55,035 nucleotides of DNA, taken from the NCBI GenBank assembly GCA_023433265.1, contig JAEZDR010000189.1, positions 1 to 55,035 of the forward strand, read 5' to 3'. Position numbers and translations under genes: made by a program. The first letter of the stretch is position 1. The number at the start of each line of letters is the position of its first letter. The DNA is from Bacteroidota bacterium. GTDB taxonomy: Bacteria; Bacteroidota; Bacteroidia; Chitinophagales; Chitinophagaceae. Under the pieces are notes generated by a model, which saw only the letters and a list, made by a program, of their open reading frames with translations, made no database searches and was not told the DNA's origin. Below are positions 1-8,565 of this stretch, in pieces.

Positions 1-978
1 GATGACGGCCGCTTCTTAGTGACCGAAAAGGAGGGGAAAATGCGCATTGTTAGTGCCTCCGGGCAGATTGGTGAACCGATTTCCGGGGTGCCGCAAGTAA
101 ACTCAAGCGGGCAGGGGGGCTTGCTGGATGTAGTTACTGACCCTGATTTTAAGAACAACCGCATGATTTACTGGACATTTTCTGAGGATGTGCAGGGGGG
201 AAACCTTACGTCGGTGGCAAAAGCTAAGCTGTCAACAGATGATAAGCGATTGGAGAATGTGCAGGTTATTTTCCGGGCTATGCCTGCTTACCAGGGCAGG
301 TTGCATTATGGAAGCCGTATTTTGGTAGGGAAAGATGGTTACCTATATGTTAGTACCGGGGAGCGTTCAGACCTTGCCACCCGGCCACAGGCGCAGCATC
401 TTAACTCCGCCCTGGGTAAAGTAATTAGAATTACAAAAGATGGAAAGCCGGCGCCCGGCAACCCGTTTACAGGAAGGAAAGATGCTATGCCTGAGATTTA
501 TACCTATGGTCATCGCAATCCCCAAGGGCTGGCATTTCATCCGACGACTGGAGAACTGTGGCTATCGGAGATGGGGCCGAAAGGAGGTGATGAGATCAAT
601 CGCATACAGGCCGGAAAAAACTATGGTTGGCCTACCATTACTTATGGCCTTGAGTACAGCGGTAAAACAATAGGTGAGGGAATAACTCAGAAAGAGGGTA
701 TGGAACAACCTGTGTATTACTGGGATCCTGTACTCTCGCCCAGTGGAATGACTTTTTATGCCGGTAACAAAATAGCCGAATGGAAAAATAACCTTTTTAT
801 CTGCGGTCTAAACAGCAACCATATTGCCCGGCTTACCCTTAAAGACAACAGGGTGACTGGCGAGGAACGGCTTCTGGCAAACGAAGGTCAGCGCTTTCGT
901 GATATTACTGAGGGTGGTGACGGGGCATTATATGCGGTGACTGATGAAGGCAGGTTGTATAAAATTGCAGCTAAATAG
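1..978 (+). CDS. PQQ-dependent aldose sugar dehydrogenase family protein, 5' truncated by window edge
   Basis: C-terminal part (325 residues) of a soluble-type quinoprotein glucose/sorbosone dehydrogenase (YliI/Asd-like beta-propeller), which oxidises aldoses in the periplasm with PQQ. The frame is open from base 1, and the codons before the GTG at 19 read as the family's GRFLVTE strand, so that GTG is internal and the true start lies outside. Family motifs visible are GQGGLLDVVTDPDF, LHYGSR (the His expected at the active site), the YGHRNPQGLAFHP block, GGDEIN, GKNYGWP and the PSGMTFY strand. The C-terminus is complete (TAG at 976-978). The substrate cannot be told from the sequence. No downstream partner lies on the same strand. 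Confidence 0.88.
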   Translation, partial: DDGRFLVTEKEGKMRIVSASGQIGEPISGVPQVNSSGQGGLLDVVTDPDFKNNRMIYWTFSEDVQGGNLTSVAKAKLSTDDKRLENVQVIFRAMPAYQGRLHYGSRILVGKDGYLYVSTGERSDLATRPQAQHLNSALGKVIRITKDGKPAPGNPFTGRKDAMPEIYTYGHRNPQGLAFHPTTGELWLSEMGPKGGDEINRIQAGKNYGWPTITYGLEYSGKTIGEGITQKEGMEQPVYYWDPVLSPSGMTFYAGNKIAEWKNNLFICGLNSNHIARLTLKDNRVTGEERLLANEGQRFRDITEGGDGALYAVTDEGRLYKIAAK

Positions 979-1274
979 GAACCGAATAACCGTGCGATAC
1001 CCATCGGATGAGAATTGTGGAAAATTGCCCATAACGATTCATGCGTCCGGCATTCGACAGTATTGATGAACAGATAATTTATTTTGCAATAACTACCGTT
1101 CGCGTTCAATTGTAGTAGCGAGTAGAAGTACAGTTGGCAAATAGGCAACTGCGATGGCTGAGTTTTTGCGTTATTATTTAAACCTGGCAATTAACATCCA
1201 GGTTGGTTTAAAATAGCATTCAAATAACGGTTGCGACAGCACTAGAATAGCATTATCACGGGGGACACATGTAC

Positions 1275-1300
1275 AAAAGGTAGGCTTTGGCCTGCCTTTT
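1275..1300 (+). terminator. Bidirectional rho-independent terminator hairpin
   Basis: Arms AAAAGGTAGGC and GCCTGCCTTTT (11 bp with one wobble) enclose a TTTG loop. A runs on the left and T runs on the right let it work on both strands. It lies about 300 bp after the sugar dehydrogenase stop. Confidence 0.6.
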
Positions 1301-1342
1301 TACTTTAGGATACAACTTTATAAAGACGGCAAAAGCAGCCAC

Positions 1343-1374
1343 AAAAAAAGCAGGCCCGGGGGCCTGCTTCTTTT
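1343..1374 (-). terminator. Terminator of the Omp28-like gene
   Basis: GCAGGCCC/GGGCCTGC stem (1350-1367) flanked on the left by seven A, which become a U run on the minus transcript. It lies 25 bp beyond the stop of the 1393-2457 gene. Confidence 0.75.
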
Positions 1375-1392
1375 ATTAGAGAGATTGAACGG

Positions 1393-2457
1393 TTAGTCGA
1401 AATTCTTATTCTGTCCGGCTACTACTTCCTGGGTGTTCAGGCAACCCTTATAGGTAAGTGTGTTGGATTCTGTAAGTACGGTAGCAACAACTTTCAATTT
1501 ACTTGCATTGAAGCCTGTTGTTGAGAAAGTACTGGTATGCTCGTAAATGTTGCCTTCAGTTTGAGAAGCAACGGGAATAGCATCGCCAAAGATGTCGGTG
1601 CTGGCTTTACGTAACGTCATATCGTGAATGAAGTTTGCAATAACCGGGGTAGTTCCGTATTGGGTATAAGCATTTTGTTGTTGGTAAACGAGGCCATCTT
1701 CAACCAGCATGACAACCAGTTTTAGCGGTGCACTCGTACTAACGTCGAACTTAACCTTGGTTTTCACGTTTACGGTAGTACCTGATATTGACGTTTCGAA
1801 AGCAATGCCTAACGGAGCCCTGATAGCTAATTCGGCATTAATGGTGGAAGGATTTTCATCCCACTTTACCCTTCTGCTCATGATAGCACTAGGCCAACCT
1901 GAAACACCATATTTGGTTGCCATTTGATCGTGGAACTGGTATTTAAATGGATCGCTGCTGTTGCTTGGTCCGTGTACGGCAGTCCAGATTAAATTCGGGT
2001 TGTTGTTTTTGAAGTCTTTAAGTTTAGCAGCCATACGGGTGCAATACTGGCACCATGTGCCGGTAAAGTCTTCAACCAATACTTTTCTTGTAAAGGGAGA
2101 AGTGCCTGGGGCTACCGCATTAAATGACTTTGTGGCTGTGCTTTTTCCACCTACAGTAGCCACTGCCTGGTGACCACCCACCGTACCTGTGGTGTAAATT
2201 TTTGAAGCCACGACGTTTCCATCTACTTTGATGGTAGCTGTTGCCGTAACATCTACATTGTTTTTATCCTTTACAATAAACTTTAATTCATCGAAAGCAT
2301 CTGCTTTCATGGATGGTTTAGAAAGGGTGAGGTAGAAGGTGTCGCTTGCTGGCGGATTGTTGTTGTTATTATTGTTGTTATCGCCACCGCCTTTGGAGCA
2401 GGAACAGAGAAGGAGGGTTGTTGCTAAACCCGTCATAAGCAAATTAAGCTTTCTCAT
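1393..2457 (-). CDS. Omp28-related lipoprotein with thioredoxin-like CxxC domain
   Basis: Exported lipoprotein of 354 aa. An N-terminal hydrophobic segment ends in lipobox LCSC with the lipidated Cys at 20, followed by a Gly/Asn linker with eight consecutive Asn (27-34). An Ig-like region occupies about 40-115. A thioredoxin-like domain follows with W135-C136-Q-Y-C139 and a GWP turn (about 188-190) like the cis-Pro loop. The C-terminal half resembles Omp28-related outer-membrane proteins of Bacteroidota. The CxxC suggests thiol-disulfide chemistry in the envelope, but no substrate is known. It is transcribed divergently from a TlpA-like thioredoxin through face-to-face promoters, which hints at a shared redox role. 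The start ATG (2455-2457) directly precedes the signal sequence. Confidence 0.85.
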   Translation of the reverse strand: MRKLNLLMTGLATTLLLCSCSKGGGDNNNNNNNNPPASDTFYLTLSKPSMKADAFDELKFIVKDKNNVDVTATATIKVDGNVVASKIYTTGTVGGHQAVATVGGKSTATKSFNAVAPGTSPFTRKVLVEDFTGTWCQYCTRMAAKLKDFKNNNPNLIWTAVHGPSNSSDPFKYQFHDQMATKYGVSGWPSAIMSRRVKWDENPSTINAELAIRAPLGIAFETSISGTTVNVKTKVKFDVSTSAPLKLVVMLVEDGLVYQQQNAYTQYGTTPVIANFIHDMTLRKASTDIFGDAIPVASQTEGNIYEHTSTFSTTGFNASKLKVVATVLTESNTLTYKGCLNTQEVVAGQNKNFD

Positions 2458-2493
2458 AATTCGTTTTGTTGAAGGAAAGTAAAAGGATTTTTA

Positions 2494-2525
2494 TTGGAAC
2501 CCAAACCTAATAAATTTTACTTTTG
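2494..2525 (+). promoter_or_regulatory. Bacteroidota-type promoter of the tlpA-like gene
   Basis: TTG (2494-2496), 21-nt spacer, TACTTTTG (2518-2525), about 35 nt before the ATG at 2561. It interleaves with the minus-strand promoter at 2502-2532, so one bound polymerase should exclude the other. Confidence 0.65.
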
Positions 2526-2532
2526 AAGTCAA
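2502..2532 (-). promoter_or_regulatory. Bacteroidota-type promoter of the Omp28-like gene
   Basis: On the minus strand: TTG (2532-2530), 20-nt spacer, TAGGTTTG (2509-2502). This matches the Bacteroidota TTG / TAnnTTTG pattern exactly. It overlaps the divergent promoter at 2494-2525. Confidence 0.65.
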
Positions 2533-2560
2533 TTATTTCTTTCTATTTAATACCATCCAT

Positions 2561-3046
2561 ATGCGATTTATTGCCCTAAGCCTTGGACTGATGCTCAGTA
2601 TGCAAGCAGTGTTTGCCCAAAACAGCCTGCCTGATACCAAAATGAAAACATTGAAAGGTGAAGAAGTTAGCTTCAGTAAAGTGTTAGGCAACAGCGATAC
2701 CGCTGTAATCGTTAGCCTGTGGGCTACGTGGTGTGTACCCTGCATAACCGAGTTAGAAACATTGAAACATCAGTATGAAGACAGGCAGAAGGAAGCACCT
2801 TTCAAGATCGTGGCGGTGTCAGTAGATGACAGCAGGACATCCAACAGGGTTAAAAGTTTTACGAGAGGGAAGGGATGGACTTTTGATGTGTACCTTGATG
2901 TAAACAACGAGCTGAGAAGAGACCTCAACATAAGCTTTGTTCCCCACGTATTGCTGGTAAAGAATGGAAAGATTATATACCAACACAGTGGCTACACTGT
3001 AGGCGATGAGGAAGCCCTGTTTGCTGCCATTAAAGCTGCCAAGTAA
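2561..3046 (+). CDS. TlpA/ResA-like periplasmic thioredoxin
   Basis: 161 aa with a cleavable signal peptide (to about AVFAQ, residue 20) and an AhpC/TSA-Redoxin TlpA fold. The redox motif is W57-C58-V-P-C61, and the cis-Pro is P128 in SFVPHV. WCVPC is typical of TlpA/ResA-like reductases acting in cytochrome maturation or on periplasmic substrates. The DUF6029 gene follows 33 bp after the stop, suggesting one transcript, and the divergent neighbour is another thioredoxin-like lipoprotein. The redox activity is strongly supported. The partner is unknown. Confidence 0.88.
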   Translation: MRFIALSLGLMLSMQAVFAQNSLPDTKMKTLKGEEVSFSKVLGNSDTAVIVSLWATWCVPCITELETLKHQYEDRQKEAPFKIVAVSVDDSRTSNRVKSFTRGKGWTFDVYLDVNNELRRDLNISFVPHVLLVKNGKIIYQHSGYTVGDEEALFAAIKAAK

Positions 3047-3079
3047 TCTTTGTTGTTATACTTCCCTATTACCCAAACC

Positions 3080-4660
3080 ATGAAAAGTTTATTTTACCTC
3101 TTATTAGCTGCTATTATTTCTATTCCCGCGGTTTCCCAGCAAGTGAAAGTTCCAGGCCAATTCAGCGGAAGTTTTGAGTCGTTCACCCAGATTTACCAAC
3201 CAGATTCTGCCATCAATGCATTAGTGCCGCAAGACAGAATAGGATCGAACAATTACCTGAAACTAGACTACAACTATGGCCCGTTTAGCGCCGGAGTGCA
3301 ATTTGAAAGTTATTTACCTTCTGTGGCTGGATTTCCATTCATAGAAAACAAGAGTGCTCTTGTGCACCGGTATTTCAGGTATTCGAGGGAGAGGTTTTCG
3401 GTGCAGGTTGGTAACTTTTACGAGCAGTTTGGTAGCGGCCTCATCTTAAGAACCTGGGAAAACAGGCAAATAGGCATCAATAACTCGTTGGAGGGGGCCA
3501 ACATCCAGGTTGAGCCGTTCAATTTTATGAAGGTCAAAGCCGTGTATGGCCGTATGCGAAAGGTGTTTGACTATTCAGCTTCTAACATCAGGGGTCTTGA
3601 TGCAGAGTTTGATCTTAGCCAGTTAAGCAAGACGCCTCCTGCCATCAGGGTTATGCCCGGTTTTAGTTATGTGTCCAAATTTGAAGAATATACCGGGCCG
3701 GAAGAAAACTTTCCTACTACCATACAATCCTATTCGGGAAGGTTAAACATAGAAAGCGATTGGGTTTCTACATCTATTGAATACATCAGCAAAGGCAGCG
3801 ATCCACAGTTGACCAATGGCATGAGCCGTGAGAAGGGGCATGCTTTGCTTTGGAATGCTTCAGTTACCGGCAATAATTTGGGAGTGAACCTAACCGTGAG
3901 AGAGCTTGAGAATATGCTTTCGAGAAGTGAACGTATGTCTGAAAGCATGGTTACGCTTATGAACTACGTTCCTGCCCTCACAAAGCAGCATGAGTTTCTT
4001 ACGACAAATATCTACGTATACAATGCGCAGGCATTAGGAGAACTAGGGGGACAATTGGACTTCTTTTACAATTTTGAAAAAGGCTCGGCAATAGGAGGAA
4101 AACATGGCGCTAACCTGGGGATTAACCTTTCTCATTACAGTGGCTTGAAAGAGCCCGGCAAGATGTTTAGCACAGGGGGCGAAAAGTATTTCCATGATTT
4201 TAATGTGGAGCTAAAGAAGCATTGGTCTGATAAGTTGCAAACCCTGTTCCTGTATCAGAACGTTTTCTATAACAAAGCAGTGATAGAAGGAGGTTTATAC
4301 GACGATGTACTTACAAATGCATTTGTAGCCAATTCTATCTATCGCCTTACAAAAACTAAAACGCTCAGGTTGCAGGCAGAACATCTTTGGACGGAGCAGG
4401 ACAGGGGTAACTGGGCAGCGGCATTGGCTGAATTTAGCTTTGCACCCACCTGGATATTCACCTTGGGCGACCTCTATAACTATGGCGTTACGAAGTTGCA
4501 CTATCCTTATGTGGGGGCCAGCTATACAAGAGGCGGCACTAAGATAGCTGTTACCTACGGGCGGCAGCGAGCGGGCATGTTCTGTGCAGGTGGTATATGC
4601 AGGTTAGTTCCGGCAACTACAGGATTCAATATTACATTAACGAGCAGGTTTAGTAATTAA
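3080..4660 (+). CDS. DUF6029 family outer-membrane-like protein
   Basis: 526 aa. The frame is open from a TTG at 3050, but ATG 3080 begins a clean signal peptide (KSLFYLLLAAIISIPAVSQ), so I place the start there. The mature protein has many alternating aromatic/hydrophobic strands, a motif region NFYEQFGSGLILRTWE, and a sequence ending in aromatic-rich segments, as expected of a beta-barrel. I recognise the family as DUF6029 of Bacteroidota, function unknown. It is co-directional and close to the tlpA-like gene. A possible role as membrane partner of the redox pair is inference only. Confidence 0.8.
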   Translation: MKSLFYLLLAAIISIPAVSQQVKVPGQFSGSFESFTQIYQPDSAINALVPQDRIGSNNYLKLDYNYGPFSAGVQFESYLPSVAGFPFIENKSALVHRYFRYSRERFSVQVGNFYEQFGSGLILRTWENRQIGINNSLEGANIQVEPFNFMKVKAVYGRMRKVFDYSASNIRGLDAEFDLSQLSKTPPAIRVMPGFSYVSKFEEYTGPEENFPTTIQSYSGRLNIESDWVSTSIEYISKGSDPQLTNGMSREKGHALLWNASVTGNNLGVNLTVRELENMLSRSERMSESMVTLMNYVPALTKQHEFLTTNIYVYNAQALGELGGQLDFFYNFEKGSAIGGKHGANLGINLSHYSGLKEPGKMFSTGGEKYFHDFNVELKKHWSDKLQTLFLYQNVFYNKAVIEGGLYDDVLTNAFVANSIYRLTKTKTLRLQAEHLWTEQDRGNWAAALAEFSFAPTWIFTLGDLYNYGVTKLHYPYVGASYTRGGTKIAVTYGRQRAGMFCAGGICRLVPATTGFNITLTSRFSN

Positions 4661-4683
4661 CCTGGTAAGACATAGACAGCATA

Positions 4684-4710
4684 AGCACTCCGGATTACCG
4701 GGGTGCTTTT
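4684..4710 (+). terminator. Terminator after the DUF6029 gene
   Basis: AGCACTCCGG / CCGGGGTGCT stem (one wobble) with an ATTA loop and a T run at 4707-4711, 23 bp beyond the stop codon. Confidence 0.75.
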
Positions 4711-4770
4711 TCATTTGCAGCGTATTTAGTGATTTTAAATAACAAGGATGCCGTACAAATAAGTGGTATT

Positions 4771-5328
4771 TTATTTCCGGATTGCGAGTAATTTTTCATT
4801 TACACAGTCCACGGCTTTTTTGTACAATGAAGGGTTTCCCCCGTTTAGCTTTGATAGAAGATGCCTGCATTCTGATAGAAAGACGTAACCAAAGTCGTCT
4901 TCATCCTCCTGCGGAAGTTCACCCGTATTGTCGATTATGTCGGCATACTTTATTGTTTGAGATGCTGCACTGGTTTTGATCAGTCGTTCTATTTCCTTTT
5001 GCTTTCTTGTCCGGCGGTTAAGCCAGGGGTAATCCTTCTTGACGTACACATCGGTGAGTTCTATAACCAATTGCATGGTGCGGGCAGCGTTACGCTCATC
5101 CATAACAGCATTAAGGAAATGCTGCATGTCTTTGGGGGTAATTGGGGTATCTTCCAGAACATCATGTAACACGGCTGCAGCCAATACAGCCAGGTCGCTA
5201 GTGTACTGCCGGCAGATCTTCATGACCCGAATGGGATGTACGATATAGCGATCGGGTGAAAACTTGCGCATCTGCTCCCCATGTGCCTCTGTTGCAAAAG
5301 CTATAACCTTATCTAAGATATCCTTCAT
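4771..5328 (-). CDS. Small alarmone hydrolase-like HD protein (MESH1/SpoT hydrolase type)
   Basis: Cytosolic 185-aa protein. It matches the hydrolase half of RelA/SpoT enzymes: H31 in the YIVHP motif, H55-D56 and E59-D60 in HDVLED, and D130 in KYADIIDNT. These correspond to the metal ligands and the ED pair needed for removing the 3' pyrophosphate of (p)ppGpp. There is no synthetase, TGS or ACT domain, and the length is that of stand-alone hydrolases. GAGGAG lies 5 nt upstream of the ATG (5326-5328), an unusually good Shine-Dalgarno for this phylum. A full-length Rel enzyme lies 9 kb away, so this could be a second hydrolase. Activity on ppGpp is inferred, and another nucleotide could be the substrate. 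Confidence 0.75.
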   Translation of the reverse strand: MKDILDKVIAFATEAHGEQMRKFSPDRYIVHPIRVMKICRQYTSDLAVLAAAVLHDVLEDTPITPKDMQHFLNAVMDERNAARTMQLVIELTDVYVKKDYPWLNRRTRKQKEIERLIKTSAASQTIKYADIIDNTGELPQEDEDDFGYVFLSECRHLLSKLNGGNPSLYKKAVDCVNEKLLAIRK

Positions 5329-5549
5329 AATGCTCCTCTCTGTATGTGAGTAACCAAATATCTTTCCGCAATGGGAGGGAAGCAGGGTGAATGGTTATCA
5401 AATGACGCCGGATTAAAGTGATATGGATAATGGATTTCCGTGTTTATCAATTGGTTAAGGGTGCAATCGTTTGAGTAGTTAAAGCCTTGCTTAACCTTTT
5501 ATACGCAAACACCCACCTACTTTAGTATCCAAAACAAGTAGTTACCGTT

Positions 5550-7025
5550 ATGCAGCTCAATAAATCGGCTTTCCCGGCCTATAGACAGTTTCCTGAAAAA
5601 GTGCTGCAGTTTGGCGAAGGCAACTTCCTCAGGTGTTTCGTAGACTGGATGTTGAATAAGTTAAACAATGAGGCAGGCTTCAATGGTTCTGTAGTTGTCG
5701 TTCAGCCCATTGCCAATGGAATAGTCAAACTCCTGAACGAACAGGATGGGCTTTATACTGTGTACCTGCGAGGATTAGCGGGAGGAGAAACAAAGAGTAC
5801 TCACGAGGTGGTGAACGTTATCAGCAGAGGTGTTAATCCGTACGCAGATTTTGAAGGGTACCTGAAAACAGCAGAGCAGCCGGAAATGAGATTCGTTATC
5901 TCTAACACTACCGAAGCAGGCATCAGCTACAGCGATGCAGATAAATTAACCGATACGCCACCAGCATCTTTTCCGGCCAAGCTAGGGGTTTGGCTATACC
6001 ATCGCTACAAGTTTTTTAAAGGCGATGCCTCCAAAGGAATGCACATCATTCCCTGCGAGTTAATTGAAAAGAACGGAGACAACCTAAAGGATGTTATTCA
6101 CAAACTTATAGCTGCCTGGAAACTTGAAGAAGGGTTTGGTAACTGGATCAATACAGCCTGTACATTCAGTAATACGCTGGTTGACCGCATTGTTCCCGGA
6201 TATCCGAGAGAAAGAATTAAGGAAATAAACGATGAGTTAGGTTATGAAGACAACCTGGTGGTTGAGGGTGAGCCCTTCCATCTTTGGGTAATACAAGCGC
6301 CTGAAAGTGTGCAGAACGAGCTACCTTTTCCTTCTATAGGCCTTGATGTACTTTATGTAAATGATATTACCCCCTATAGAACCCGAAAGGTGCGCATACT
6401 TAACGGTGCACATACAGCTTTAGTTCCGGTGGCCTATTTATACGGTTTAGAAACGGTAAGAGAATCTGTGGAGAACCCTGTGGTGGGAGAATTTATACGG
6501 GAGGTGGTGTTTGAAGAGATCATACCAACGCTAGACCTTCCTGAAGAAGAGTTACAGAAATTTGCCGCAGAAGTAATGGACAGGTTTCGCAATCCATTTA
6601 TCAAACACTTGCTCATGAGCATTTCACTAAACTCGTGGAGCAAGTTTGAAACAAGAGTACTTCCTTCTTTACTGGAATACAAGCGTAGGAAGGGTATTAT
6701 ACCGCAGAAGCTGGCATTGTCGCTGGCTGCAACGATTGCATTTTATAAAGGAAAGCGTGGAGAAGAATCAATAGCACTAAACGATGACGCCTTTGTATTG
6801 GAATATCTTGCTAACGCATGGTTGAAGGCAGATGGCACCAAAGATGGGGTAGATAAAGTGGTAACAGAAGTGCTGTCGTTTGAGAAAATCTGGAAGCAGA
6901 ACCTCAATAGCGTTGAAGGCTTGCACCATGCAGTAGCCACGCATCTATGGAATATTGAAACATCAGGTATTACGACAGCAATTAATAGCCAAAAAAGCAG
7001 CAGATTGAATGAAACAGTTGGTTAA
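5550..7025 (+). CDS. uxaB: Tagaturonate reductase (altronate oxidoreductase)
   Basis: 491-aa cytosolic NAD-dependent enzyme of the mannitol dehydrogenase family, converting D-tagaturonate to D-altronate in galacturonate degradation. Seen: the N-terminal nucleotide-binding segment LQFGEGNFLR (19-28) and the catalytic Lys-Asn-His set K280, N285 and H288 in RKVRILNGAHTAL. Length agrees with UxaB. The stop overlaps the start of uxaA by 17 nt, so the two are translationally linked. A possible weak -7 element (TACTTTAG, 5518-5525) precedes it without a matching TTG. The pathway fits the pectate lyase and kduI in this window. Confidence 0.92.
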   Translation: MQLNKSAFPAYRQFPEKVLQFGEGNFLRCFVDWMLNKLNNEAGFNGSVVVVQPIANGIVKLLNEQDGLYTVYLRGLAGGETKSTHEVVNVISRGVNPYADFEGYLKTAEQPEMRFVISNTTEAGISYSDADKLTDTPPASFPAKLGVWLYHRYKFFKGDASKGMHIIPCELIEKNGDNLKDVIHKLIAAWKLEEGFGNWINTACTFSNTLVDRIVPGYPRERIKEINDELGYEDNLVVEGEPFHLWVIQAPESVQNELPFPSIGLDVLYVNDITPYRTRKVRILNGAHTALVPVAYLYGLETVRESVENPVVGEFIREVVFEEIIPTLDLPEEELQKFAAEVMDRFRNPFIKHLLMSISLNSWSKFETRVLPSLLEYKRRKGIIPQKLALSLAATIAFYKGKRGEESIALNDDAFVLEYLANAWLKADGTKDGVDKVVTEVLSFEKIWKQNLNSVEGLHHAVATHLWNIETSGITTAINSQKSSRLNETVG

Positions 7026-8496
7026 GATAAATGAACGGGATAATGTAATTATTGCACTCCAGGGTTTTAATGAAGGAGATAATATTACAGTTGAGGGGCA
7101 ACCGATAGTACTGCTTAACCCAATAGAAAGAGGACATAAGATTGCTTTGAAAGACATAGCAGAAGGCGAAGACATCATCAAATACGGGTATCCTATTGGT
7201 GTAGCTACTGCTTCCATCAGGAAAGGTGAACATGTGCATGTTCATAATGTAAAGACTAAGCTGAAAGATATATTTGATTATTCTTACAATCCTAAGCTTA
7301 CGGACCCTGTTCATCCTAAAAGAGAACTTAGTTTTAATGGTTACCGGCGCAGCAATGGTGAAGTGGGCATCAGGAACGAAATCTGGATTGTGCCCACTGT
7401 AGGATGTGTAAATGGAATTGCCGAAGAAATTATACGCAACTTCAAAGCTGAGATTGGGCCACTGGAGGTAGATGACATACAGGTTTTTAAACATAACTAT
7501 GGATGTTCACAATTGGGCGATGACCATCTTAATACGCGGACCATATTAGCAGACATTGCTGTGCATCCTAATGCGGGCGGAGTGCTTGTATTAGGCCTGG
7601 GTTGCGAAAACAACAAGATTGATGAATTTGAACAGACCCTTGGCGATTATAATAAGGAGCGTATTAAGTTCATTTCATCACAAAAAGTACAGGACGAGAT
7701 TGCTGTAGGTGTAGAAGCATTGCAGCAACTATATGACGTGGCAAAACATGATAAGAGAGAAGCAATTCCGCTTTCTGAACTCAAAGTGGGCCTGAAATGC
7801 GGGGGGTCCGACGGATTATCGGGTATAACGGCAAACCCATTGGTGGGCTACTTCTCTGACTTCCTGATAAGCCAGGGAGGTACAACAACGCTTACAGAGG
7901 TGCCGGAGATGTTTGGTGCAGAAACAATTCTCATGAATCGTTGTGTAAACAGAGAAGTATTTGAAAAGACTGTGCATCTAATCAACGATTTTAAGCAGTA
8001 CTTTATTGACCAAAAGCAGCCTATATACGAAAACCCATCTCCGGGTAACAAAGCCGGCGGTATAACTACATTAGAAGATAAGAGCCTTGGGTGTACGCAA
8101 AAAGGAGGGATAGCCAACGTTGTAGATGTATTAAAGTATGGAGAACGGCTTAAAACAAAAGGCCTTAATCTATTGAGTTCACCGGGGAACGACCTGGTTT
8201 CCACTACCGCACTTGGCGCTGCAGGATCGCATATTGTATTGTTTACAACGGGTAGAGGAACGCCGTTTGGCAGCTTTATACCCACGTTGAAAATTGCTAC
8301 TAATAATGAACTCGCTAAAAACAAGCCCCATTGGATTGATTACAATGCAGGCCCGTTAGCGGAAGATAAGAGCTTTGATGAAGCCTTGGAGGAATTAATA
8401 GACAAGATAGTGCGCGTGGCAAGTGGAGAAAAGGCCAGCCATGAAAAGCATGGATTTAGAGAAATAGCCATTTTCAAAAGCGGAGTTACATTGTAA
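7009..8496 (+). CDS. uxaA: Altronate dehydratase
   Basis: 495 aa. Dehydrates D-altronate to 2-keto-3-deoxygluconate, the step after UxaB. It has an N-terminal SAF domain (about 1-95, ending in GYPIG and GEHVHVHN) and the iron-dependent galactarate/altronate dehydratase body (GYRRSNGEVGIRNEIW, a KHNYGCSQ motif, LKCGGSDGLSGITANPL, and TTGRGTPFGS near the end). It starts inside the 3' end of uxaB (17-nt overlap) and is followed by a strong terminator, so uxaBA is a two-gene operon. No uxaC or kdgK lies in the window. Confidence 0.93.
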   Translation: MKQLVKINERDNVIIALQGFNEGDNITVEGQPIVLLNPIERGHKIALKDIAEGEDIIKYGYPIGVATASIRKGEHVHVHNVKTKLKDIFDYSYNPKLTDPVHPKRELSFNGYRRSNGEVGIRNEIWIVPTVGCVNGIAEEIIRNFKAEIGPLEVDDIQVFKHNYGCSQLGDDHLNTRTILADIAVHPNAGGVLVLGLGCENNKIDEFEQTLGDYNKERIKFISSQKVQDEIAVGVEALQQLYDVAKHDKREAIPLSELKVGLKCGGSDGLSGITANPLVGYFSDFLISQGGTTTLTEVPEMFGAETILMNRCVNREVFEKTVHLINDFKQYFIDQKQPIYENPSPGNKAGGITTLEDKSLGCTQKGGIANVVDVLKYGERLKTKGLNLLSSPGNDLVSTTALGAAGSHIVLFTTGRGTPFGSFIPTLKIATNNELAKNKPHWIDYNAGPLAEDKSFDEALEELIDKIVRVASGEKASHEKHGFREIAIFKSGVTL

Positions 8497-8519
8497 CCCG
8501 TTTTGTTGGATATAGATGA

Positions 8520-8547
8520 AGCACTGCTGTACGGCAGTGCTTTTTTT
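8520..8547 (+). terminator. Terminator of uxaBA
   Basis: Perfect 8-bp stem AGCACTGC/GCAGTGCT, 6-nt loop, then seven T, 23 bp after the uxaA stop. Confidence 0.85.
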
Positions 8548-8565
8548 GTGTAATGGAAACAAAGA

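Larger units (their letters stand above)
979..1392. other. Intergenic region between convergent genes
   Basis: 414 bp without a convincing gene. It holds two terminator hairpins (listed separately) and two weaker inverted repeats: CAGTTG/CAACTG (1131-1136 with 1146-1151) and AACCTGG/CCAGGTT (1181-1187 with 1198-1204). The 9-mer AATAGCATT occurs twice. The minus-strand reading frame crossing it (888-1190) runs into the dehydrogenase gene and looks non-coding. Confidence 0.6.

Noticed and set aside
888..1190. 100-codon minus-strand reading frame
   Set aside because: It overlaps the dehydrogenase gene, has no signal, domain or upstream promoter, and its composition looks non-coding.
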